The notes under the pieces are model-generated. The model saw only the letters and a program-made list of their open reading frames with translations. It was not told where the DNA came from and ran no database searches. This document shows positions 22,901 to 33,959 of a stretch of DNA of 64,000 nucleotides, piece by piece. Every line of letters starts with the position of its first letter. Position 1 is the stretch's first letter. Origin of the DNA: Meandrina meandrites. Taxonomy: Eukaryota > Cnidaria > Anthozoa > Scleractinia > Meandrinidae. Location: assembly GCA_963693305.1 (NCBI GenBank), contig OY855908.1, forward strand, positions 1,178,001 through 1,242,000, in the 5' to 3' direction. The translations under genes were made by a program, and so were the position numbers.

Positions 22901-25697
22901 GCAGATGGTCAACATTATTCCCCACCCCCACCAGCAGCCGTGAGATTACCTCTAAAGCTTTTCCCCTTTCCAGAGCCAGTTTTGCAAACTCATCTCTCTC
23001 TTTTGTCATTGCCAACACTCTTGCTTGAGTTTCATCTTTTTCAGAAGTGGACATTTTAAATTTTTCTTCTGATTTCCTGCGCTGTTCTGAAGATATACAA
23101 CACAAACAGTACTACAATAAATAAAGGCACATGAGAACAAGTGGTGTTTTCTGGCAATAAAATGTTTTAAAAGAAATCTTCCATAACAAACCTTCTCCCT
23201 CTAACTGTAATGTTGTTATTTCTTTTTGAAGTTTCTCAGCTTGTTCAGTATGCTTCTTCTTCAAAGACGACAGATTTTCCAGTGCTATCCTGGAAATGAA
23301 ACATATTTTTTTTAATCACTGAAGTCCCTCAGGAGTGCATAAAATATCAAAAACAACCTGAACATGTTAAACCTAACAACCTGCATAGTCATGTACACAG
23401 CTTGACTTGACCGGCATACAGACTTTTAAAAAACGTACAAAACACTATTAATATTATTTACAAATTCTTTGAATGGCCAAAACATGAGTGGTGGTAAACT
23501 ACTTTTCTATTAAATGTATAATTTTTATTAATAATAAATTAACTGTAGCTATGAATACTGTAGCCTTCTATCTACATCAGCATTTGTTGTTTCAAATACA
23601 TGTACATGTATCTTTAGCTACGTTGTAATGGCTGGCAAAACCAAAACTGGAAAACAATGAGAAACTTTTTGTGGTACGCTTTTACCATGGCTTGCTTGCA
23701 GTTAGTTTTTACTCAAGCTGGCCTGCAGTTAGCTTTCACTCCAGTTTACTTGCGGTTAGCACTTACTCTGGCTTGCTGGCGCTAGTTTTGGATTGGATGA
23801 AATAATTTGGAGCCTCTTTGAGTGCTCCAATGAAGATTTGCCAAAATCGGCACTTATTCCCCCAACTGAACCACAGCTAAAACTAATGCGGTTAAGCTTC
23901 CCTTTGCAAGAATTTGCAAGAACCCTGGCAACCAATATACAATTATGTATATCACAAGATATCTGCTATGTATGTTTGATGGATAGCAATGAATTTCTGA
24001 CCTCATAATTATGCATGGCAATCAAGAGGTCCTATTTGTTGAATATTAGACAATGTTGTATACATGTATGCATGCTTCATGCAACATTAACGAATAGTCA
24101 TCACTTCATCTAACCTTTCCTTTTCCTTTGCAACTTGACAACTCTCTTGCAGATTTTTCACCTCATCTCTAAGTTGCTTTATTTGTGAATCTCGCTCTTG
24201 TACAAGGCTACCAAAAAGTCCTTCATTTTCCGTTCTGAGACGACTGTTTTCAATCCGTAGCTTTTCATTCTCTGTTTTGTATTCATCTTTTATTTTAATA
24301 AGTTCCTCATGGTTCTGATTTAGCACAAAGAATCTCTTTTCTAGAACAGTGTACTTTCTAGTTTCATTATGCAATGCAGTCAGTATTTCATCCCTATGTT
24401 TCTTAAGTTCACCAGTTTCTTCTTCCAAAGTGATGGACTTTTTAAGGGATTCATCAGCACGCTGTTTAAGAATGCATATCAGCTCACACTGCTGATCTAT
24501 GCGCGAGCGCAGAAGTCCATTTTCTGATAGATCATCTTTTGACAGAGCCCTCAGTTTTTCCAAATTTGCTTTCATTTCCTCTGGAAAGTCCATACTATCA
24601 AACTGAAAATGAAGAAGAATTTAAGACGGAATCCACCAGGAAGTCGAGTAATATTTATAATTTAAGTTGGACAAAAATCGAGTACCAGAACAATTTAAAT
24701 CCTATTGCGTTATTTTCTACCCTAAATAAAAGGTAAAGATGTAAGTAATTATCACTGATAACACCAACAACAATTTCTTATCAGAGTCTTAGAAAATGAA
24801 TTTCAAAGTTCACAAGCTATAGGGAAATTCTCACATGCAGCCATTTTGTAAAATCGTCTTTAAGCGATTCAGTGGAATTCAATGAAATTTCAAAATTTGT
24901 TTTCGGTGTTTGGTGTTGTTAGAAAAGATTTCTTTTGATAAGATATTTGAAGCAGTAACACAAAAGCTTGCAATAAGGTGTAAATAATTTTGGTACATAA
25001 TTTTGTCCAACAACTACTCGAAGTCCTGGCGGATTCCGTCTTAAATATAATGGGCCAAATTTTAATCAATTACTAAAAAATATTAATGGCACACAACTAC
25101 ATGTATCACTTAGCTACCCTTGAAGTCTCTTTGGGGATTGGTAGGCAAGACTTGATGTAATACAGTCAAAAGGGTAGTTGCCATTTATAATTTATGCTCA
25201 TTGCTTTGTATACAAGTGGGCTAAAACATTTGTAGGCCCAGTCCTGTGGGCTAGCTATGCTCCTGAATAATGAAAACATCAGAAGCTAGATACCTATGGC
25301 CCACAAAATGGAATACATGAAGCCTTAGCACCTCCAATTATTTTTGCCCATATCAAATAACAAAATTCTCATTTTCTGATTGGTTTTCAGTGAACCTATT
25401 TAGTATATAACAATCTTTTCTGATTTGCCGGTGTCGGTGTCCATTAGCTTGTAAAGCTATCAGACAAATAATTACATTTTCCTGTAATTTTTATATTTCA
25501 CTGCTGAATTTCAGCAGTGCAAATAAATAATTAGGATATTTAATAACATGAGCTAGCTAATCGTCGCAAACCTTTATCGTCAAGAGTTTTGTCCGATGTC
25601 GAACAACCTTAACCTACGGCTTTCCTACCTTGCTCGAATTGACGACTTCTCGAAGTTTTCTGGGAGACCTGCCACCTGATCCACTACTTGAAGCCAT
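19975..25697 (-). CDS. CCDC89: CCDC89-like coiled-coil protein, seven exons
   Basis: Exons in transcript order: 25697-25629, 24602-24115, 23289-23192, 23086-22950, 22129-22047, 20963-20870, 20061-19975. Phases close and the total of 1056 bases encodes 351 residues; the vertebrate protein is of similar length. After a Ser/Gly-rich N-terminus (MASSSGSGGRSPRK) almost the whole chain is predicted coiled coil. The segments LLRSRIDQQCELICILKQRA, FFVLNQNHEELIKIKDEYK and ENSRLRTENEGLFGSL are the parts I recognise as CCDC89, and it ends with EYDAYKRHMSTLL. Function is poorly known; vertebrate CCDC89 is testis-enriched and was described as a partner of the HEY1 repressor. That link is family knowledge and cannot be seen here. 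Splice sites are consensus except GTTAGA (exon 2) and GTTTGT (exon 3). Confidence 0.85.
20250..20760. repeat. Degenerate tandem repeat around TACACGCGCTTG, split by a MITE
   Basis: Words such as TACACGCG, GCGCTTGG and CACGCTTA recur every 15-25 bases on both sides of the insertion at 20438-20622. It lies in intron 6 of the CCDC89-like gene. Confidence 0.55.
20438..20622. mobile_element. MITE with TIR GGTTTCGCTCCCAACCGAG
   Basis: Inverted ends of about 26 bases (GGTTTCGCTCCCAACCGAG continuing TTCGCA) bound about 180 bases without coding capacity. The GAGTTCGC word is repeated inside the left end. The element interrupts the surrounding degenerate repeat. Confidence 0.75.
21113..21498 (+). mobile_element. 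Non-autonomous TIR element, family B copy 1
   Basis: Ends AAAGGGGCTTTGTCACGG and CCGTGACAGAGCTCCTTT are inverted. The interior shares ordered blocks (GACCAAAAATC, AACAGTTT, CATCTAAAGGAAG, TTTTCAAGTTG) with the copy at 43784-44170 in the opposite orientation. It lies in intron 5 of the CCDC89-like gene. Confidence 0.75.
22315..22477. mobile_element. Foldback MITE
   Basis: Outer arms TTATAAAAT..GAAATTGCGCGCGC and their inverse bound an inner pair (CATTATA..CCCATAAAGCAC and GTGCTTTATGGAG.TATAATG). It lies in an intron of the CCDC89-like gene directly beside a second foldback. Confidence 0.75.
22478..22668. mobile_element. Foldback MITE adjacent to the previous one
   Basis: Arms of about 85 bases (AAGAAATAAA, TGCATTGTTGAGTTATATAA, GGGAATTTTTAAGAACAC) pair with their inverse around the centre CACTCGGCTACGCCTCGTG. 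The centre matches the style of the element at 6246-6447. Confidence 0.8.
23690..23790. repeat. Short degenerate tandem repeat (about four copies)
   Basis: Four imperfect copies of a unit of about 30 bases of the form GGCTTGCTTGCAGTTAG plus TTTTTACTC occur head to tail in an intron of the CCDC89-like gene. Confidence 0.6.
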
Positions 25698-27140
25698 TTG
25701 AAGAAATAAAAATCGACCAACTTATAGTTAATATACCTTCAAAAGTCTTCAACGAATGACGCACGTCATTTACAGCTTTCAAGTCACAGTAAAAGTCATT
25801 GTGCTTTAATTGAAAGCCAACACGGAAGCCAATTTCCTTTAGCTTATAAAGCAATAGGTAATTCAATTGTAAGTACTGATTCGAAAGCAGAAGTTATTAG
25901 TTCTGGTTTTCTGGTAGAAAGCCCCAAATCTCTGTTGGATTTTCATTTATCTGCTTGTTTGGCAACAAAAGTCAAATTTATCGCTATGAGACAAATGCTA
26001 GTGCCCAGGTCTAACCGTCTGGCTTCCCTTACCAGGGTGGGGTTGGGGATGTGGTAGGCGGTTGCTGGCACCCGAGAGCCCAACATTTTCGCCGTGGAGC
26101 CTAAAGCCCCATCGTTTTGCTGCTTCGAGCATTAATAATATTTTCTGCAGAGCATGGAGCCTTAAAAACGTCTGCCACAGAACCTAAAGCCCTCCATTTT
26201 TTTTCGGGGGGGGAGGAGGGGGGGGGGGGTGGAACCCTTGAAGCCTGAAAGTGATAGAACTAGTGGAAGGAGGGACAAATTAATAAATGGGAGGGTAAGT
26301 GCAGGAATTTTTTTGTGGTCATTTAAATGAAATAGTTGGAATAATAAGTGGTTTGCTTTGGTGCCACCAAAGGGGGTATACAGACAGAGTTATGGACAAC
26401 AAACAATGGTGACAAAATTAAAAACAAAATGTACTATTATGTCACTGCAATTTACATTTAGTTTGAACAATTCAAAAACGCTCCTTCTCATAAATTACTT
26501 ACAGCTCGTCACCAGTCCCTTAGGTATTATTTCATACCGTCCAAAACAACTGTGCCTTTGTATGTCTTTACTCTTTTGTTTGAATGCCAGTGGTTAATTG
26601 TATTCGATTCAAGTGAGGTTGTGCAAGACAAAAATCACAGAAAAACTTTTTACTCCAGACAGTTTTGATGTAAGTTATTTATTTCTAGATCATCTACGAC
26701 GCTTCCAGACCTTTGTTTAGAGATTTTCAGTTTAAACAAATTTCAGTCGATTTGCTCGAGTATTTTCGGTTGAAACACATTATTTTCATGAAATGACGTC
26801 AGTTCAATAATTATCGAAACAGTTGATACAATACGTAAGTCGCTCTCTCCACCGCAGAGGCGCCGGTCCTTCAGTGGAGGAAAGGACCAAAATAAACAGC
26901 CCGTGCGATAAATAAAAGAGGCCTCTGTGGAGGAGAGAGTTAATTAGTTTCAAGTACACAGAATGGAGTACATGTTGTCTAATTTTCATGACAACTGATC
27001 TGAATTTATTAAAGAATATCCTCTTAATATGGTGTCGCCTTATTCATAGGCTCGATTAACAGCTGTCGGGAAATGAACAAAAACTGGGCACGAGAGAGCA
27101 GTGGAAATCAAGTATACCTAGTCCCCAGGCCAAACCAGGA
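25698..27140. other. Intergenic region between divergent CCDC89-like and ankyrin genes
   Basis: It contains a G-run at 26207-26231 and a weak inverted repeat at 26830-26945 (CTCTCTCCACCGCAGAGGC against GCCTCTGTGGAGGAGAGAG), possibly another MITE. No gene is supported. Confidence 0.5.
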
Positions 27141-27400
27141 TCAGAGTTGATGAGAGTTTTATACTCTCATGAGAGTTTTCGTCAACTCTCATCGCCTATC
27201 ATCAACTCAGACTAAATTAATCGAGGATGAGAGTCGTCGAGAGTGAGAGAAAGAAAGAGTAAACTCTTATTTGAGTATGTTGCAAGTCGATGAGAGCGCA
27301 TTAGAGTCGATGAGAGTGTATGAGAGTTTCAGGTCAAACAAAAGCGAGAGTTTAACCGATCATCAGCGAACTCTCATCTTCATTTAGTGCGGTCTTTAAA
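27140..27400. repeat. Cluster of GATGAGAGT words on both strands
   Basis: At least ten copies of the core ATGAGAGT or its complement ACTCTCAT occur in about 260 bases, mostly 10-25 bases apart and in both orientations. It lies about 250 bases upstream of the ankyrin gene start. Confidence 0.65.
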
Positions 27401-27572
27401 GGTTTCACGGCATTCGTTTATAATCAATCTAGACTGCTAGTTTAACCAATCAGCTTGGGCGAGTTAAGCCGGACCGAGAGCGGCGTGTTATTATTATTGA
27501 CTATCTCACGTTCTTGCATAACGAAACTACATGACGCAAGTAAGATCACCCAACTCAACACAACGAATGAAA

Positions 27573-27596
27573 ATGGCGATTTTTAACGCACCGTAG
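27573..27596 (+). other. Upstream ORF in the ankyrin gene leader (seven codons)
   Basis: AAAATGG gives a good start context. The frame reads seven codons to TAG and ends about 45 bases before the main ATG. It could reduce initiation at the main start if the transcript begins upstream. The transcript start is not known. Confidence 0.4.
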
Positions 27597-27641
27597 CGAC
27601 ACAGAGAGTTGATGAGTTTATTTTTACACATTCTGTTCTGG

Positions 27642-29621
27642 ATGGATCGTGCTCCGGTAAGTTGAGTTGTTTTGGCATTAATAGTTATTTTGAAAACGTG
27701 ATTGCGGAGCTAGAAAATTCAAAGCCGATTCGGAAAAGAAATTTTGTCAAGAAAAATTTACCCGCAAAATGTTTTTTCTAGTTCCAATTGGCAATCAGAT
27801 GTTAGTGCATGAGTATGTCATTTAGATTGCATGGTCCTTTTACCACAACAAGCTTAAATCCACGCCTACCATTACAAGATAAAAAACAATATTAATCAAA
27901 ATGCAAATAAGCATTGAAAATTATTTATAGCGCCTGGCAAGTTATTTACACTTATTCCTGGACCTTGTTAACAGAAAAATCCTCCATCACCTAAACGATC
28001 TTTGAACGGTGGTTTTACTGATAACAAGTCGAAGGAAAATGAAAAAATAAATCACTTTGAAGAGAGACTTGTCAGATCGACCAGAAATCAAGCGAGGGTC
28101 TACATAAACTTTTCCAGGATGTGGATCATGATCTGGTAACCATGATGCAGCAATAGGCTCCATTTCCACCGCTCTCTCGAAGCTCCTTTCCCAGCGGCTT
28201 GTTATCGAGTCTAATACATAAGTGGCTTTATCAATATTATATGTTTATGAATACTATTTAAAATACGTTTCATCATGGTTTGGAAGGTAAATGAACGTTT
28301 GTTCGTTTGTCTCACGATGGAGGTGTCTTCATATGCAGGCGATCGATAATTGTTACGGCACCTCAAAGTGACTCATCGTAAGCGAAACGAACGAAAGTTC
28401 CTCTATGTTTTTTGAAATGTTTATTGTGATTTATATAATGAGTTTCTAAGCACTGTATGATCGAGAGAAAAAAATTCTCTTACTGGCCAATTTGTCTGTA
28501 CCATAAATTTTTACCATCCAAATTATTTACCTAATTGGACAGTGCGTAGACATGTTACATGAACACTTTTTTTTTTCTCCCAGGTTCAGTCTCTTCAATC
28601 AATTGCACTTTCCATCATAAACGAATGGAGCACGCATGTTTTGTCAAGGTTTCTGCAAGGCGACGATACTCATGGTGACTTGTATTTCCTTCGTGTCGTA
28701 ATTCACTGCAGCCCAACAAAGCTTGACGCCACTATATCTCTCGGAGAAGAGGTAATAAATTTCTTTCTCAAGGAACCTAATTACAACAAAGCACTACATG
28801 AAATAGTCTACGGCATTACGCGTCATTTTCAAACAAGTTCTCTTCTCTGCGAAGTTGCAAGACGCGGGAACTTGAAGCAACTACAACGACTTCTACAGAA
28901 TAGACGCAATTGTGATGTTGAAAGATTTTTCAGTGAAAGGGACGAGAAAGGTAGAACGCCGCTGATGTGGGCCTGTCGGAATAACCGCGTTGATGCTATA
29001 AAGTTTATTTTGTCAAATGGAGCGGATCTTTACGCGAGAGACTCCTTTGGGCAAACATCGTTTCTTCACGCTTGTCGAGGAAACACGCGAGAGGTCCTCG
29101 AGTTTCTCGCGAGAAGGGGAGCGCGTATTCATGACATAGACAGCGAAGGCCAGCATGGTATGCATCACGCCGCACGGTGCAACACGCGCGACGTACTCGA
29201 GCTACTGTTTCACAAATTGCAAGCAGATATTCATATTAAGGATTGGAGAAATCGCTTTCCAATTCACCACGCCGCTGCAGCAGGCAACATCGAAAGTGTT
29301 CGATTTCTTATTCAAAATCGTAGTTATTTAAATCCAAGAACTCGAATTGTTAATGACAGGGAGTCTGATGATTTAGGGAAAAATTACGTTGGGATGACAC
29401 CTTTGCATTACGCCGCCCAAAATGGTCATGCCAATATCGTGAGACTGTTGGTACAACATGGGGCCGATGTTGATGCTATCACGGATTGTGGGCGTTCGGT
29501 TATCACTTTAGCCGCGGAAAATGGTCATGAAAATATCGCAGTTTATTGTATGAACGAGAGCTATTTCAGAATGTCTGAAAAGCGCATAGAATCGTTATCT
29601 CAATCGCGCGAGTTTGTATGA
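27642..29621 (+). CDS. Ankyrin-repeat protein, two exons
   Basis: A five-codon first exon (27642-27656, MDRAP, donor GTAAGT) joins in phase to 28584-29621, giving 350 residues. The first about 105 residues are non-ankyrin and mainly helical. Roughly six ankyrin repeats follow from about residue 95 to 330; the clearest are GRTPLMWACRNNRVDAIKFI, TREVLEFLARRGARIHDID and GMTPLHYAAQNGHANIVRLL followed by VQHGADVD. A short insert (about 255-272) separates the fifth repeat. Such proteins are soluble interaction scaffolds; no enzymatic or death-related domain is visible and I cannot name an orthologue. The tiny first exon is inferred from frame and splice sites only; without it the second exon lacks an early ATG. 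An AATAAA lies 36 bases past the stop. Confidence 0.8.
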
Positions 29622-29656
29622 AAATCACTCGGTATCCGAATTTGACGCGGAATCAT

Positions 29657-29662
29657 AATAAA
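29657..29662 (+). terminator. Probable poly(A) signal of the ankyrin gene
   Basis: AATAAA 36 bases after the stop codon on the coding strand. Confidence 0.55.
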
Positions 29663-29807
29663 CAATCGGCGAGATCTGAGAAGGATTAATAGAACAACAG
29701 CTCAAACATACGCGACTACACGGATTCAAATGTGAAAACAACTGCTCTATTTGCTTTTCATCAGGATCGTTTTTATTACGTCTTGCGGTGTTACAAGCTC
29801 TCTATTT

Positions 29808-30172
29808 ATACACCATTAACTACAAACAATACACTAACTATACACTGTTAACTAAAAACAATACACTAACTATACACTGTTAACTAAAAACAATACACTA
29901 ACTATACACTGTTAACTAAAACAATACACTAACTATACACTGTTAACTAAAACAATACACTAACTATACACTGTTAACTAAAACAATACACTAACTATAC
30001 ACTGTTAACTAAAAACAATACACTAACTATACAGTGTTATGTTAACTAAAAACACTATACACTGTTAACTAAAACAATACACTAACTAAAACAATACACT
30101 AACTATACACTGTTAACTAAAAACAATACACTAACTATACACTGTTAACTAAAAACAATACACTAACTAAAC
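29808..30172. repeat. Minisatellite of 31-32-bp units
   Basis: About 11 head-to-tail copies of a unit containing CTATACACTGTTAACTAAAA and CAATACACTAA. Copies differ mainly in the length of the A run (4 or 5) and by one 14-base truncated unit near 30080. A detached copy sits at 30362-30392. Confidence 0.92.
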
Positions 30173-30805
30173 ACGACACTTTTAATTTTGACAAACATGT
30201 TATGGCAGATCAATCTGCCATCCTCAGTGTGATAGAACATGGTTGCAAGGACATATAAATAGTGAGAAAAAATTACAATAATAATACAAATTAGCAATGA
30301 GGAAGAAGTTTTTAAAAGTGTCGTCTTTAGTTTAAAATTTGTTCTATCGCTGCTGACTAAGACTAACTATACACTGTTAACTAAAAACAATAAAAAGACT
30401 AAAAGACTCTGCTATGAGCAGTCCTCCTCTTCCCTCGCAGTTCATTAAGCGACAAAGGGAAAAAAGCAATAAAAATGCCAACGCAGTCGGAGGAACAAGT
30501 GCCAGTTGATGGCGCGATCATTCCAATTCTCCGAGAAGTGACTGAGCAAGTGCAAAGGAGCTGCACGATAGAGTAATAAACTTGACTGGCCCTACATCAT
30601 GTAAACCCACCAGCTATAGTTATATACCTGGACCCCAGGCGCCTCACATTACACCTGCGCAGCCTCAGCCCAGGCGCCGTCTCATTTTGTCGGTAAACGG
30701 CGGGAACTAGGAGCGCGGGGATGGATGGTCAAAAGTTTTATACGCACAACATACACTGACCATGAGGGAGGCCTGGCGACGAGCGAGGCAGATAGTTGCA
30801 TGTTA

Positions 30806-30948
30806 CAGTTGAGCCTCACTATCTCGAGCTCTTCCCTATTTCGAACTCAAATCCAATCCCTTTGGATTTGGTTTTTCTCGAAATAACTCCCACCTTTCTC
30901 GAACTATTTTTTGTTTCCCTAAGAGTTCGAGATAGCGGGGTTCAGCTG
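30806..30948. mobile_element. Pogo/Tigger-like MITE
   Basis: The terminal inverted repeats start CAGTTGAGCC and CAGCTGAACC and continue as TCACTATCTCGAGCTC and CGCTATCTCGAACTC. A CAGT-type end followed by a CTATCTCGAACTC motif is familiar from pogo-type non-autonomous elements. A TA duplication is not clear. The element ends 8 bases before the polycystin stop codon. Confidence 0.65.
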
Positions 30949-30955
30949 AATGTTT

Positions 30956-33926
30956 TTAAGCAAATGATTCATTCACAATTCCTGGTGATGAATCTGGGGA
31001 AATATTTAAATTCACTTTGTGGCATAATAAATGAAAGTTCTCTTCTTCTTCTGAATACCCCTGGACTATATCATCTAAGCGCTGGAACAAGTCTTTCTTG
31101 GTAATCCGTAATTTGCGTAGTTGAGATTTAATGACATCATCTTTGAAGCGTACTTTCTTTTCCTTCATATTGTTGTTCTGGTCTTCACAGTTGGCATGCT
31201 TCAGGTATCCAATGATATTACTGACCCTATCAAAGAAAGATTTCCTTCTCGTGTTGCTTGGCGGCTTCTCATTTACTGATCCTTGGATCATTTGCTCCCT
31301 GGAAGCTTTGATGGCCTTGCTGATTAAGTCAAAGTTAATCGCCGTACCATTCTTGGAATCAGGCTCAGGATTTTTAACCTCTTTTTCTCTCGACTTGGCA
31401 CTGAGTGTTTTCTTGACGTTCAAGTGCTGTATTCTATTACTAATCGCATCAAAAAGAATCTTGCTTTCTCGTGAGCTTTTCCAATCACATTCATCTATGA
31501 GGTCGTACAATTCATATTCATTAATGGCGTTCTTGGCCTCCAAAAGGGAGTCGTTCATTATAGCGATGAAGAAATTCATTGACACTATAGTTAGACTTGT
31601 AAGAAGCAAAGACGCAAAGATCCGACCAAATGTGTCGTTGGCCTCTGCTAGATCGTTAATGGGCCTAGCTTTGACTCGACCCAAAGTTAACTCAAGTTGA
31701 AAGTACGTTGCTCGTAAAACCGACGAATAGTGCACAGATCCAGTTCCGAAGATCAGAATACCAAAGTGTAAGAAAGCCGCGAAAAAAGTCAATAACAGAA
31801 CAGCAAAAGATGAAAGCAGTCGCGCAGAAGTCTTCAATGTTTTCGAGAACACCGCGACATGCTCATTGAAGCGAATGAGCCGCAAGAGTTTTACAGTGAC
31901 GATGAATGTTAGAATTCCAAGAACGGCATTCTCAGCTTCAAGCCAGGCGACAGCTTCTTGGAAGCTTACATTCGCGTAAACGTTTTCTTGCAATTTTCTA
32001 ATCACGGAAGTGATTCTGTCCGACTGTACAATATACATAACCACAGCTAGCGCCGAGAAAACTACTTGGAATATTTCCACCCAGTTCCAAAAGGATTTGA
32101 AATACCGAGACCGCTGTTTGTAAAGCTTGTAACACTCTCTTCCAAGATACAGCAAAACGAATACGATGAATAAAAGTACACAGATTAAATAAAACTGACG
32201 TGATGCGGTTTCCGTGGAGTACAAAGAGAGAACTTCAGTTCTCGTGAAAGGTGCTCTATATCCCGAGGCTTCCATTTCGTAGAAATATGTTCCAATTCCT
32301 AAAATATTTACTGACGGATTGAACGCGGAAAATTCCACGATAACAGTTCTTGTTTGACGGTCCAACCAGTTATTGTTTTGTAGATTTTTAATAATACTAA
32401 CAGCTGTTGCGTTCTCGTATCCCAAGTCAGCCACGAACCCTCCCCCAGGGTAAAACGAGAATTGTCCCCATTTTGGAACAGTATCACTCTTCCCAGCATT
32501 CTGGTATCGCCACGGTTTCGGGCAAAGTCGGAGCAACTCGTCTTGACTCGTGAAGTTGTCGGCGGGCAGCCAGCCTGGTTTATTGTATGCCGTCTTGTCT
32601 TCGTTTGCTTTCGAGTATTCGTCGTAGCAAACCGGAAACATAACTTTCATGAAATCCGTGACGTCGCAAGATGCTGCAAATTTTGCGCAAACAATCATTA
32701 GGTAATTGGTATTTTTTGCTATGTAGAGAAAGGAAACCCTTATTTGTATATCTTAGCTTTAGTTCTTTGAAGTGTTTTCATGATTTCTAGAAATTTAAGG
32801 AAAGAGTTTTCTAAGGCAAAAGAACACGAGCAACTAAAGTAGAACCAAAATAAACAAGGAGGGTTTTGACATTGTGAACGACAAAGTTGCGGAACTTGCG
32901 CTGTCCGTGAAATAGCTTCTTTGTGTTTAATGATAAGGTAGTTAGTATCTATTGGCTAATCTGGTCACACACATTATCTGTACAAGACTCAGATTCGTTC
33001 CCAGTCGCTCCTCAAACGGTTTTGATTAGAACGTATTGCATCAAGGAGAGGCTTCCCAGCCTGCCAGGCAACCTTCAGATCATTTCTCCCCAGCCTTTCA
33101 TCACCTTTGAAGAACAAACAAGTATGGACTGGGAACGAGTCTGGGAAAGTCTAACGGGAAGAAAATCACTGTGGAGACCACGCGTCATTACAGTTTGATA
33201 CAGTTCTTGCAGATTTTCAAGGCCTTCTAAGATCTAAAGACTGAAACACAGGTCGCTTTTCTTACATTGAGTTTAAAACCTACTCAAAACAGACAAGCAC
33301 AGGGCGGCTATTTAATTTGCTGAAGGATCTAATACCGAAGGTGTAAACATGCCATTTGCTGTACAACTTTTCAGCAATGTGAAATCCAACCTTACGAACG
33401 ATGCTTGAACTGGGTCCTAATAGAAACTCTGTCAAATAAACGTACCCAGTTTAACTCTCAGTTGCCTTGCTCGGGCCATTCCAACAAGAACAGAATGCTT
33501 GTTGCCAATGTACATGGTTTGATTCTCTTCTTGTCCGTTGTACCATCTTCCAGCAAACACACCCGGAACAAAAACCTCATTCAGCCAGCTCCAGTACTTT
33601 GTGTTGTTTATAACCTGAAGTTACGGAAAAGGGAAAATAGTTTTCATGAAAAGTTATGACAGGCTGACGTAATCGCTTTCGGAGTATTCGCAAATGGCCG
33701 TGGATGTTTAATCGGAAAATTAGAATGGTTTTCTGATGGCCCTTTCAAAGCCAAAATCAAAATGCTTACCGTGAACAATTTGGCCTGAGTGCGACTTTAG
33801 CGCTTAATCAATGGTAGAGTTTAGGCAAACAGATAGCCAAAAACATCTGATCAAGATCATTTGTTGAAAGCCGTTAGAAAACTTTAATCGTCATGCATAA
33901 AACGAGTGCAATAGGCCATATTCTCG

Positions 33927-33959
<33 letters not shown>

